Of a DNA stretch of 46,691 nucleotides, positions 9,114 through 17,178 are shown one piece after another. The position numbers and the translations under genes are program-made. Position 1 is the first letter of the stretch; each line of letters opens with the position of its first letter. The notes under the pieces are model-generated. The model was not told where the DNA came from and ran no database searches. It saw nothing but the letters and a program-made list of their open reading frames with translations. Location of the stretch: NCBI GenBank assembly GCA_013204345.1, contig JABMOB010000001.1, forward strand, positions 1-46,691, written 5' to 3'. This DNA comes from Parcubacteria group bacterium. GTDB taxonomy: Bacteria > Patescibacteriota > Minisyncoccia > Phycocordibacterales > JABMOB01.

Positions 9114-9545
9114 ATGCGCTTTCAAGTTCCACAATTTACAGAAGTAGAAGATAAAATAGTAGGTCCTTTAACCTTCAAGCAATTTATTTACCTTGCTGGT
9201 GGGATAGGGATATGCATTGCTTTGTATAAATTTTTACCTTTGATAATAGCAATTATTTTGATCATACCCATTGCTATACTTTCAATCGCTTTGGCTTTTT
9301 ATAAAGTCAACAATAGGCCATATATTCTTATGTTGGAATCGATGTTTCAATATTACATCACTAAAAAGTTGTATATTTGGAAAAAAGAACCTAAAAAAAC
9401 TTCTACAAAAGAAGAAGGTGAGGCGGTTGTTGCTTCACAAGTATATGTACCAAAATTATCCAACAGTAAATTGAAAGATCTTACTTGGAGTTTGGATATA
9501 AATGAGAACCCAAATCCAGGAACCAAAGAAACGGGAAATAAATAA
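9114..9545 (+). CDS. PrgI-family protein (VirB3-like) of the type IV secretion-like system
   Basis: A 143-residue inner-membrane protein. The start, RFQVPQFTEVEDKIVGPLTFKQFIYLAGG, is the PrgI signature: a short cytoplasmic VP-x-F segment, then two closely spaced transmembrane helices (about residues 25-45 and 47-65), then RPYILMLESMFQYYITKKLYIWKK. PrgI proteins are the usual partners of VirB4 ATPases in Gram-positive and CPR systems, and a VirB4 pair follows directly. The C-terminal 45 residues are hydrophilic and variable. Confidence 0.88.
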   Translation: MRFQVPQFTEVEDKIVGPLTFKQFIYLAGGIGICIALYKFLPLIIAIILIIPIAILSIALAFYKVNNRPYILMLESMFQYYITKKLYIWKKEPKKTSTKEEGEAVVASQVYVPKLSNSKLKDLTWSLDINENPNPGTKETGNK

Positions 9546-9560
9546 GGTATAATAAAAGAC

Positions 9561-10199
9561 ATGCCCAAAAAAGCTAACGCCACACAAGATTTCGTGCCCA
9601 TAAAAGAGATACGCGACGGTATCGCGGTTTTGAAAGATGATTCTCTCAGAGCTATCCTTTTGGCATCATCTTTAAACTTTTCCCTTAAATCTGACGATGA
9701 AAGAGCTGCTATTTTGATACAGTTTCAAGACTTTCTAAACTCCTTGGATTTCTCTATACAAATCTTTATGCAGTCTAGAAGGTTGGATATAAGGCCATAC
9801 ATAGCCCTACTAGAACAACAAGAGAAAAAACAGCTAAACGACTTGATGAAGATCCAAACCCAAGAATATATAGAATTTATAAAGGATTTTACTGAGAATA
9901 CAAGCATAATGACGAAACATTTCTTCATCGTCGTTCCGTATTCACCTGCTCCTCTCCAAGGTAAAAATAAAAGCGCTTTTAGTATGTTTAAAATGGGTAA
10001 AAAAGAAGATAGGGTAGCAGCAAAAGAAATATTCGAGGAAAAAAGAACGCAACTTGACCAAAGGGTTTCTGTGGTAGAACAAGGTTTGGTACGAAGTGGT
10101 ATAAGGGTCGCGCATTTAGGCACAGAAGAAATTGTTGAGTTGTTTTATAAGATATTTAATCCAGGAGATGCAGAAAAACCAATCCAACTGAACCAATAA
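9561..10199 (+). CDS. VirB4 N-terminal-like (TraC-type) protein, separate subunit
   Basis: A 212-residue cytoplasmic protein. The pattern VPIKEIRDGIAVLKDDSLRA, then LDFSIQIFMQSRRLDIRPYI and a following helical region resembles the N-terminal domain found at the front of VirB4/TraE/TraC ATPases. Here it is a stand-alone protein ending 1 base before the ATPase gene. The two genes thus look like a split VirB4 machine, probably translated together. A poly-basic loop (GKNKSAFSMFKMGKKEDR) sits at about residues 135-150. It has no ATP-binding motif of its own. Confidence 0.75.
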   Translation: MPKKANATQDFVPIKEIRDGIAVLKDDSLRAILLASSLNFSLKSDDERAAILIQFQDFLNSLDFSIQIFMQSRRLDIRPYIALLEQQEKKQLNDLMKIQTQEYIEFIKDFTENTSIMTKHFFIVVPYSPAPLQGKNKSAFSMFKMGKKEDRVAAKEIFEEKRTQLDQRVSVVEQGLVRSGIRVAHLGTEEIVELFYKIFNPGDAEKPIQLNQ

Positions 10200-10200
10200 T

Positions 10201-12018
10201 ATGAAACTTTTTAATTTTTTAAAAAAGAAAGAGAAAAAACAAGTAGAAATAAGTTCTATGCTACCAGAGCAAATCTATGAGGCTGGAGTATTGGAGTTGA
10301 AGGATGTTATCGCCCCAAGCGCTTTGAAAATAACAGCTCGTGATATAAGTTTGGGAGATAAAATTGTCAGAACATTTTTTGTTATATCTTATCCACGATT
10401 CCTAGGTGAGAGTTGGTTTTCCCCAATCATTAACTTGGATAAAGTTTTTGATATTTCTATTTTTATACATCCAATAGATACAGCAAAAGTATTACGAACC
10501 TTCCAGAAAAAAGTTGCCGAGGTACAAAGCCAGATCCACGATAGGGAAGATAAAGGTATGGTACGAGATCCAATGTTGGACACAGCATACCAAGACTTAG
10601 AAAGTCTCAGAGATAACCTCCAACAAGCACAAGAAAAACTTTTTGATGTTGGTTTATATCTTTCTATATATGGAGAGAATGAAGGGGAGTTGGACAAAAT
10701 TGAATCAGAAATAAAATCCATACTTGAAGCAAAGCTTGTTTATGTCAAACCAGCCCTTTTCCAACAAGAACAGGGGTACAAAAGTGTCTTACCAATTGCG
10801 ACAGATTTATTGGGGGTTAATTCAAAATTGAATTCGTCACCTCTTTCAAGTTTGTTCCCATTTATTTCTTTTGACCTCACTTCTGATAAAGGAATCCTTT
10901 ACGGCATCAACCGACACAATTCTAGTTTGGTTCTTTTTGATAGATTCTCACTGGAAAACTACAACTCAATTACTTTTGCAAAATCTGGTTCCGGAAAATC
11001 TTACGCCACAAAACTTGAAATCCTCAGAACCCTTATGTTTGATGCAGAAGTTCTTGTAATAGACCCTGAGAGGGAATATGAATATATGGCTGAAGCTGTG
11101 GGAGGAAGATATTTTAAAATCTCGTTAAACTCAGAGCATCATATCAATCCATTTGACCTACCTATCCCAGGAGAAGATGAATCTGGGGCAAGTGTTTTAC
11201 GCTCAAATATAGTCAACCTTATAGGTCTTTTTAGGCTTATGATGGGTGGATTGACCCCAGAAGAGGATGCGATTATTGACCGCGCTATTACCGAAACTTA
11301 CGCACTAAAAGACATTACAGCTGATTCAGATTTTGCAAACGTTGAACCTCCTCTTATGTCAGACTTTGAATTAGTTCTTTCCGGAATGGAGGGGGGTGAT
11401 TCTCTAGCACAAAGACTTACAAAATACACGAGAGGAACTTGGTCTGGTTTTATCAATAAACCAACAAACATAGATATCAATAAAAAATTTGTAGTCTTTT
11501 CTTTACGAGACATGGAGGATGAATTGAAACCAATCGCAATGTACATCGTCACGCACTATATTTGGAGCGCCATCAGAAAAGAGTTGAAAAAAAGACTTTT
11601 GGTTATTGATGAAGCTTGGTGGATGATGAAATCCGAAGACACCGCCTCTTTCCTCCTTTCTTTGGCTAAAAGAGGAAGAAAATACTATCTGGGACTTGCT
11701 ACGATAACCCAAGATGTGGACGACTTCCTAAAATCACCCTACGGTCTACCAATCATTACAAACTCTTCTATACAAATACTATTAAAACAGTCCCCAACCT
11801 CTATGGACAAACTCCAAAAGACCTTCAACCTGACCGACGAAGAAAAATACCTTCTATTGGAGTCCAGTGTTGGGGAGGGAATATTTTTTGCCGGACTAAA
11901 ACATGTGGCTATAAAAATTATTGCCTCATACACGGAAGACCAAATCATTACCTCTGACCCATCCCAACTTCTCTCTATCCAAAAAGCAAAAAGGGAACTT
12001 GAGGAATCGCAGAAATAA
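10201..12018 (+). CDS. virB4: VirB4/TraE-family conjugation ATPase
   Basis: The energy-supplying AAA-type ATPase of type IV secretion systems, expected at the inner face of the membrane with PrgI and the TrbL-like protein. It has 605 residues. The Walker A is AKSGSGKSY (G263 to S267), and the Walker B LLVIDEAWWMM has the acidic pair D470-E471. Also seen are VIDPEREYEYMAEAVGGRY, typical of VirB4, KRGRKYYLGLATITQDVDDFL (motif C region) and LLKQSP near the C-terminus. The first 200 residues carry a coiled coil (KVAEVQSQIHDREDKG). The classical N-terminal domain is largely supplied by the preceding gene. No VirD4 coupling protein, relaxase or VirB11 is found in the window. Confidence 0.95.
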   Translation: MKLFNFLKKKEKKQVEISSMLPEQIYEAGVLELKDVIAPSALKITARDISLGDKIVRTFFVISYPRFLGESWFSPIINLDKVFDISIFIHPIDTAKVLRTFQKKVAEVQSQIHDREDKGMVRDPMLDTAYQDLESLRDNLQQAQEKLFDVGLYLSIYGENEGELDKIESEIKSILEAKLVYVKPALFQQEQGYKSVLPIATDLLGVNSKLNSSPLSSLFPFISFDLTSDKGILYGINRHNSSLVLFDRFSLENYNSITFAKSGSGKSYATKLEILRTLMFDAEVLVIDPEREYEYMAEAVGGRYFKISLNSEHHINPFDLPIPGEDESGASVLRSNIVNLIGLFRLMMGGLTPEEDAIIDRAITETYALKDITADSDFANVEPPLMSDFELVLSGMEGGDSLAQRLTKYTRGTWSGFINKPTNIDINKKFVVFSLRDMEDELKPIAMYIVTHYIWSAIRKELKKRLLVIDEAWWMMKSEDTASFLLSLAKRGRKYYLGLATITQDVDDFLKSPYGLPIITNSSIQILLKQSPTSMDKLQKTFNLTDEEKYLLLESSVGEGIFFAGLKHVAIKIIASYTEDQIITSDPSQLLSIQKAKRELEESQK

Positions 12019-12030
12019 GAAAAATTAACT

Positions 12031-12696
12031 ATGGTAAACAATAATTCCAATCAGGACATCCTAGAATCACAGGGTGGCACACCAACGCCAGAAAAAAAAG
12101 CCCAAGATAGGGCGTCTGCAGTTGGGGCGGATACAGGTTCGGTGGGATCTCCACAAAAAAAAGAAGATGCCGTTGAACAAATGAAAGAAAAAACAGGAAA
12201 CAAAGAAAAAAACAACAAAAGTGGGGGTGATAAAAAAACACCAAACCAGTCAAAAAACCAAAACGAAAAGAGTCAGACTGGCGGGGGAAATGATGGAAAA
12301 TCAAAAATAAGCAACACAAAAGCGGTTTTTATGATTGTGGTGGCTGTTTTATTTGATTTAGCTGGTGTAGTTTTCAACCTTCTACATTTTATCCCAGCTG
12401 TGGGTAATGTTGCTGCGATAATACTGACAGCTCTTTTGGACATACTTGCTTGGCTTACTTTTTTTGTTTGGTTCAAGATGAACGGAGTGAGTTTTGCAAA
12501 CCCAAAACGAGCTTTATCTTTAAACGGTGGTTTTATTTTGAAACTTATTCCAATTTTAAACGCCCTACCTGCTTGGACACTGGCAGTTGTTTTGATTATA
12601 GGAAGTATGAAAGCAGAAGCTTTGATTGCAAAACAAGTACCTGGGGGAGACACAGCGGTAAAAGCTTTGGGAAAAACCGAGATAAAAGGTGTGTGA
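12031..12696 (+). CDS. Membrane protein with disordered N-terminal half, secretion locus
   Basis: A 221-residue protein. The first 95 residues are a charged, low-complexity region rich in K, Q, N, G and E, with no hydrophobic segment. The rest has about three transmembrane helices (FMIVVAVLFDLAGVVFNLLH, NVAAIILTALLDILAWLTFF, and a helix near LPAWTLAVVLIIGSM). No signal peptide is present, so the tail would be cytoplasmic. It starts 12 bases after virB4 and is probably co-transcribed. No family is recognised; the disordered tail could be a binding platform for other components (inference). Confidence 0.72.
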   Translation: MVNNNSNQDILESQGGTPTPEKKAQDRASAVGADTGSVGSPQKKEDAVEQMKEKTGNKEKNNKSGGDKKTPNQSKNQNEKSQTGGGNDGKSKISNTKAVFMIVVAVLFDLAGVVFNLLHFIPAVGNVAAIILTALLDILAWLTFFVWFKMNGVSFANPKRALSLNGGFILKLIPILNALPAWTLAVVLIIGSMKAEALIAKQVPGGDTAVKALGKTEIKGV

Positions 12697-12746
12697 GTAG
12701 TGTAAACATTTATCTCATCTTTATGTTAAAATATAACAGATAAATT

Positions 12747-13787
12747 ATGAAAAATTACATTACATACATAATTGTTGTGTTTTATGTCATATTCTCTGTT
12801 ACCTCTAATGTTTATGCGCAAACGCTAGACGACTTAAACATCGGTGGAGGGGCGATAGACGGCACAATCTCCGTCTCTCTCACACCAACCAACCCACAAC
12901 CCAATGAAAATGTTTCAATAAAGTTAACGAGCTACAGTACGAATTTAGACCAAGCAGAAATATCGTGGAGTGTTGATGGTGTAGAACAGAAAAAAGCTTT
13001 CGGTGAAAAAGAATTTGGTCTCGTTGCCCCTTCTGTGGGAGACTTGGTCTCCGTCCAAGCCAATATACAAACGATTGAAGGTGGTTCGGCACAAAAAACG
13101 ATAAATATACAGCCAGCTGGGGTGGATTTGTTGTGGCAAGCAGAATCATACAGCCATCCTTTTTATAAAGGAAAAGTTTTGTGGCCAATTCAAGGAAATG
13201 TCAAAGTTGTCGCGATACCTCAGTTTATAACATCGGATAAAAACATTATAAGTAGTGAGAATTTAATTTATAAATGGAAAAAAAATGGTTTAGTAATCGG
13301 GGATATGTCTGGTTTTGGTAAAAACACACTTAGTCTTACTGGATCAATTATTTCTCGCCCATTAAATATCTCCGTTGAAGTAACAACTTTGAATAATGAT
13401 ATGGCAGCAGAAAACAGAGTGACACTCTCTTCGGGTGACACAAAACTTCTACTATATGAAGACAACCCCCGTTATGGTATTTTGTATAATAAGATAATTG
13501 GCTCTGATTTTGTACTAAAAAATCCAGAGGTATCAATCGTGGCAGAACCTTATTTCTTTGCTGGTAATACAAAAGATTTCATATCTTTTGTGTGGAGTAT
13601 AAATGGAAACAAAATCACAGACAATAAAAACGTAAATATGGAGACTTTTCGACAGGAAGATGACACAAAAGGAGTGGCTCAAATTTTAATCACGGCCTCT
13701 CATACTGTAAAAACATTTGAGGGCTCACAAATAAGTACGAAACTTCATTTTGGTGAAAATAATTCAAATACAATAAATCCATTCTAA
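12747..13787 (+). CDS. Secreted Ig/PKD-like protein, secretion locus
   Basis: A 346-residue protein with a signal peptide (ITYIIVVFYVIFSVTSNVYA, cleavage near YAQ). The mature part looks all-beta: SLTPTNPQPNENVSIKL followed by AEISWSVDG at about residues 45-80 resembles a PKD/Ig-like domain, and similar strands (LIYKWKKNG, FVWSINGNK) repeat later, giving perhaps three such units. There is no membrane anchor at the C-terminus. It ends 2 bases before the pilin-like gene, so it is translated with it. Likely an outer part or cover of the pilus-like structure; this role is inferred. Confidence 0.75.
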   Translation: MKNYITYIIVVFYVIFSVTSNVYAQTLDDLNIGGGAIDGTISVSLTPTNPQPNENVSIKLTSYSTNLDQAEISWSVDGVEQKKAFGEKEFGLVAPSVGDLVSVQANIQTIEGGSAQKTINIQPAGVDLLWQAESYSHPFYKGKVLWPIQGNVKVVAIPQFITSDKNIISSENLIYKWKKNGLVIGDMSGFGKNTLSLTGSIISRPLNISVEVTTLNNDMAAENRVTLSSGDTKLLLYEDNPRYGILYNKIIGSDFVLKNPEVSIVAEPYFFAGNTKDFISFVWSINGNKITDNKNVNMETFRQEDDTKGVAQILITASHTVKTFEGSQISTKLHFGENNSNTINPF

Positions 13788-13789
13788 AT

Positions 13790-14428
13790 ATGATAAATTC
13801 AAAAACAAAAAAAATAGTAGTTTCATTGGGACTCTTTTTTACACTAACTTTCTCCATTACCTCTATTGCTCTGGCAGCAGAAGGGTACCAACCTTTGGTA
13901 TCATTGCCTGGAGTACAAACAAAAGGTGAGGCGATAACTGCAACCGAAACTGGAGATTTGTCCTCTTATGCAAAAAATATATTTTATCTTTTGTTGGGAA
14001 TCGCAGGTGTCTTGGCTGTAGTAAAAATCGTTATTGGAGGAATAGAATACATGTCTAGTGATATCATAGGTAATAAAACAGAAGGAAAAGATATTATAAA
14101 TCAAGCTTTGTATGGATTAATTATAGCCTTAGCCGCATGGTTGATTTTAAACAGCATAAATCCACAATTGTTAAATTTCAATTTAGGCTCAACTCCTAAT
14201 TATAATTATTACCCTCTTGGAGGTGGAAGTGGGCTTTATGTAGGGCAAACACCCCCTTCTGGTAGTGGTTATTATATTCAAATAAATGACGTTGATATGG
14301 GGACAGTTTACGCGGGACCATATCAAGACCAAAACACTTGTACTAATAGTATAAACCCAAACGCAAAGAGACCTGGTGGCCAAGTGTACAACGACAACCC
14401 TTCTACCAGAACTTGTGTATCAATTTAA
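13790..14428 (+). CDS. VirB2/TrbC-like pilin precursor
   Basis: A 212-residue protein. A signal peptide (VVSLGLFFTLTFSITSIALA, cleavage near AAEG) is followed by a short extracellular stretch. Two hydrophobic helices come next, at about residues 62-85 (IFYLLLGIAGVLAVVKIVIG) and 105-125 (ALYGLIIALAAWLILNSI), joined by a polar loop (GIEYMSSDIIGNKTEGKDI). This two-helix hairpin is the VirB2/TrbC pilin layout; the GIEY-x(n)-GK-x-INQALYGL-x-AL form is common in CPR. The extra C-terminal 80 residues are rich in G, Y, P and N, with two cysteines, longer than classical VirB2, and may form an exposed domain. Confidence 0.8.
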   Translation: MINSKTKKIVVSLGLFFTLTFSITSIALAAEGYQPLVSLPGVQTKGEAITATETGDLSSYAKNIFYLLLGIAGVLAVVKIVIGGIEYMSSDIIGNKTEGKDIINQALYGLIIALAAWLILNSINPQLLNFNLGSTPNYNYYPLGGGSGLYVGQTPPSGSGYYIQINDVDMGTVYAGPYQDQNTCTNSINPNAKRPGGQVYNDNPSTRTCVSI

Positions 14429-14431
14429 AAT

Positions 14432-15709
14432 ATGCCTAAAAAAGTATTAATCTTAATAATAGCAATAACCCTACTTATAATCGGAGCTGTAATATGGTAT
14501 TTCTTTTTTATGCCAGGGGCACAACCTTCACTACCCCAATCTGATAGTAACATTCTACCTTTCGGAGCAGGTCCACAAAACACCAACACACCAAACACAA
14601 ACGGTGGACAGGGAGGAACAATAGGGACCAGCACAATCTCAGGTGGAGAAAATACAGTTATGTCTCCAGAGCAAATATTAAGTTTGAGACAAATTTCCAA
14701 TACTCCAACAGCAGGGGCAACCACATTTGATACCAAAACCGCCACATTTATTCGTTATGTTGATAGAGCGGTCGGACATATTTATGATGTAGACACTCAA
14801 ACTTGGGCAACAATAAAGATCTCAAACACAACCATACCTAAAATATACGACACATTGTGGGTAAATAATGGATCAGGTCTTATTATGAGATATCTAGACG
14901 AGACTGGTTCTATTCAGAATTTCTATACCGATATAAAAAAACCTACCAACGTAGCGACGAGCACTAACCAAACACCAACACAACTCGAGGGAGTGTTTCT
15001 TCCATCTAATATAAACGAGATGGCAACGTCTCCAAAAACAGACCGTTTTGTTTATTTTACAAACACAAACACAAACGCCACTGGTATAATTTCAAATTTG
15101 GACGGCAAAAAAAGAACTCCGATTTTTTCATCCCCATTTACTGAATGGTTGGTTTCATGGCCAAAAGAGGGAATTGTAACCCTAACAACCAAACCTTCTA
15201 GTAATGTAGTTGGGATAATGTATTTCCTAAACACAATAAACGGCAACCTGAATAAAATTATTGGTGACGTACCAGGGTTAACAACACTAACAAACAGTGA
15301 TGCGTCTAAGGTTTTATACTCCGGCAACAGAAGTAATAACATCGAACTAAACATTTACACTATTGAAGACGACTCCAATAGACTAGCGGGTCTATCCACA
15401 TTACCAGAAAAATGTGTGTGGAGTAAAAAAGACACAGATATTGTTTATTGTGGTGTACCAAAAGTAACACCTTCGGGTTCATATCCAGACCTATGGTATC
15501 AAGGTGTAGTATCTTTCAATGACGATCTTTGGAAAATAGACACAAAAACCGGCACAACAGAAATTATCGCTCATATCAAAGATCTTTCTGAAACAGAAAT
15601 GGATGTTAGCAAACCCTTTCTTACAACAAAAGAAGATTTCTTTATTTTCATCAATAAAAAAGATTTGACCTTATGGAGTTTTGACTTGAATAGTCTGAAC
15701 GTCCGCTAG
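14432..15709 (+). CDS. Membrane-anchored extracytoplasmic protein, possible beta-propeller
   Basis: A 425-residue protein with one N-terminal transmembrane anchor (VLILIIAITLLIIGAVIWYF), a low-complexity P/N/G/T-rich linker (about residues 35-85), and a beta-rich outer domain. Repeating elements such as ATFIRYVDRAVGHIYDVDT, GLIMRYLDETG, RFVYFTNTNTNATG and DLWKIDTKTG suggest WD40/TolB-like propeller blades. It starts 3 bases after the pilin gene and is the last gene of the plus-strand secretion locus. Its 3' end overlaps the end of yidC on the other strand by 39 bases. Confidence 0.72.
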   Translation: MPKKVLILIIAITLLIIGAVIWYFFFMPGAQPSLPQSDSNILPFGAGPQNTNTPNTNGGQGGTIGTSTISGGENTVMSPEQILSLRQISNTPTAGATTFDTKTATFIRYVDRAVGHIYDVDTQTWATIKISNTTIPKIYDTLWVNNGSGLIMRYLDETGSIQNFYTDIKKPTNVATSTNQTPTQLEGVFLPSNINEMATSPKTDRFVYFTNTNTNATGIISNLDGKKRTPIFSSPFTEWLVSWPKEGIVTLTTKPSSNVVGIMYFLNTINGNLNKIIGDVPGLTTLTNSDASKVLYSGNRSNNIELNIYTIEDDSNRLAGLSTLPEKCVWSKKDTDIVYCGVPKVTPSGSYPDLWYQGVVSFNDDLWKIDTKTGTTEIIAHIKDLSETEMDVSKPFLTTKEDFFIFINKKDLTLWSFDLNSLNVR

Positions 15710-16408
15710 TTTTCTCCTAACAACAATCTCCTGGCCGATAGTAAAGAGGTTGCTTGTAATCCAATACAAAGCAATCGCGCCTGATATGTTCCAAGAAATA
15801 AAGAAAGCGAGTAGTGGAAAAAAATACCTCATTTGCATATTCATACTTCTAGCAAAATCATCTTTGAAAGAGGGTTTATCTTTAGATTCTTTTTTAGGTA
15901 GAGTGGGAACAGAAAATTGAACCTGGAAATAAGTAGAAACGCCAGCAAAAATGGCAAGAATTAGACTTTTTTGAGAAATATCAATCAAACCAAAAAGAAG
16001 CATATCGATTGTGTGGGGGACAGCGACAAAAGAATACAATAGAGTACTGTTTACCACAGTAAGATTTGGATTTAAGAAAATTTTATATAAACCAAAAATT
16101 ATAGGTAATTGTATTAGAATCAAAAAAAAGCTAGAGAACGGATTAACACCTTTTTCTTTATAAAATAACATTATTTGACGCGCTTGTTCCTGTTTGTCTG
16201 TATATTTTTCTTTGAGAAGTTTGAGCTCTGGCTCTATCTTCTTCATTTTTAGTTGTGTAACAACAGCTTTTTTAGATAATGGAAATAGAATTAATTTTAC
16301 TAAGACAGTAAAAATCACAACCACTATACCAGCGTCTGCCCACGGTATTATATTTATAAGAAAAACCAGTCCATTATAAAGAGGTTGGTAGACAAGAAGG
16401 TTAAACAT
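15671..16408 (-). CDS. yidC: Membrane protein insertase YidC/Oxa1
   Basis: Inserts membrane proteins alone or with SecYEG. The 245-residue form begins at the ATG of MFNLLVYQPLYNGL, the short type without the large periplasmic domain of Gram-negative YidC. Seen in order: the first helix, the charged hairpin (KMKKIEPELKLLKEKYTDKQEQARQIMLFY), the conserved NPFSSFFLILIQLPIIFGLY helix, and a last pair of helices ending YWITSNLFTIGQEIVVRR. It is the third gene of the rpmH-rnpA-yidC cluster, the classic arrangement next to dnaA. A TTG one codon upstream is possible but less likely. Confidence 0.95.
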   Translation of the reverse strand: MFNLLVYQPLYNGLVFLINIIPWADAGIVVVIFTVLVKLILFPLSKKAVVTQLKMKKIEPELKLLKEKYTDKQEQARQIMLFYKEKGVNPFSSFFLILIQLPIIFGLYKIFLNPNLTVVNSTLLYSFVAVPHTIDMLLFGLIDISQKSLILAIFAGVSTYFQVQFSVPTLPKKESKDKPSFKDDFARSMNMQMRYFFPLLAFFISWNISGAIALYWITSNLFTIGQEIVVRRKLADVQTIQVKTP

Positions 16409-16472
16409 CAAACTATACTATCTTATTTATATACAAACTTCAAATTTACTTACTGGTCTTAATGTAAAAAAC

Positions 16473-16814
16473 CTATTGAAGTAATCCTATTTTTTTAGAT
16501 AAGGAAATTAAATCGTCTTTAAAATCAATAAAAGAAACATCTTTAGACTCTTTTTTAGCAAAAAAAACCACAAGGTAAGACGGCTCAATTTGTTTTCTAA
16601 CATTTTGCACCACAGAATAACCCCTCCTTCTAATAAAATTCCTTTCTACCGCCTTGTTTGATATTTTTTTTGACACAGAAAAACCCACCCGGCTTGGTTT
16701 CTTAACAGCACTTTTCAACACCTTCGCAGAAAAAAGAGGGGAGTGGAAACTTTTACCCTCTCTTGAAACATTTCCAAAAAAAACCTTGGCAACCCTTCTT
16801 TTTTTAGGGAGCAT
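16473..16814 (-). CDS. rnpA: Ribonuclease P protein component
   Basis: Protein subunit that helps RNase P RNA cut the 5' leader from precursor tRNA. It has 113 residues, normal length. The family motif is seen as SKKISNKAVERNFIRRRGYSV (the conserved K-x-A-V-x-R-N-x-x-R-R), preceded by GFSVSKK and followed by YLVVFFAKK. It lies 11 bases after rpmH and 64 bases before yidC, as usual. Confidence 0.93.
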   Translation of the reverse strand: MLPKKRRVAKVFFGNVSREGKSFHSPLFSAKVLKSAVKKPSRVGFSVSKKISNKAVERNFIRRRGYSVVQNVRKQIEPSYLVVFFAKKESKDVSFIDFKDDLISLSKKIGLLQ

Positions 16815-16825
16815 AATGATGAAGT

Positions 16826-16960
16826 TTAGACGGTAACCTTCTTTCTACCCTTGGCTCGCCTTCTTTTTATTATGTTTTTACCACTAGAAGTCTTTGAACG
16901 CTTCCTGAAACCGTGACTTCTCGCTCTTTTTCTTTTTTTAGGTTGATATGTTTTAGACAT
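16826..16960 (-). CDS. rpmH: Ribosomal protein bL34
   Basis: A 44-residue basic protein of the large ribosomal subunit, read directly from the minus strand: it begins [20 protein letters not shown] and ends [12 protein letters not shown]. The family pattern is T-Y-Q-P-K-x-R-K-R-x-R-x-H-G-F-x-x-R, then G-x-x-x-I-x-x-R-R-x-K-G-R. First gene of the rpmH-rnpA-yidC run, with its own promoter just upstream. Confidence 0.95.
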   Translation of the reverse strand: MSKTYQPKKRKRARSHGFRKRSKTSSGKNIIKRRRAKGRKKVTV

Positions 16961-17178
16961 AGTCATTGGAGTATATAGTATCCCTTTTATAATTTCAAGC
17001 CTCACCTATGAAGATAAATCTGAATATAAAATTAATTCTCACAGAATATCAAGCTTTTTTATACACAGAATATGCACAACTTATTAACATAAGTATGACT
17101 TTTCAACAAGTATTCTGATTCGAAATTGAGTATATAATGTAAACACTTAATGCAAAAAGTTTACTTTTTAAAAAAATA
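16961..17178. other. rpmH-dnaA intergenic region with DnaA-box-like site and dnaA promoter
   Basis: A 218-base divergent spacer. It holds the rpmH promoter, a TTATACACA at 17059-17067 (fits the DnaA-box form TTATNCACA), and a TATAAT at 17133-17138 that may serve dnaA. The rest is AT-rich without further clear sites. It could be one half of a two-part origin. Confidence 0.55.
16970..16998 (-). promoter_or_regulatory. Promoter of rpmH-rnpA-yidC
   Basis: On the minus strand, TTGAAA and TATACT are separated by exactly 17 bases, and the -10 box ends 9 bases before the rpmH ATG. This predicts a transcript that starts close to the start codon. Confidence 0.65.
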
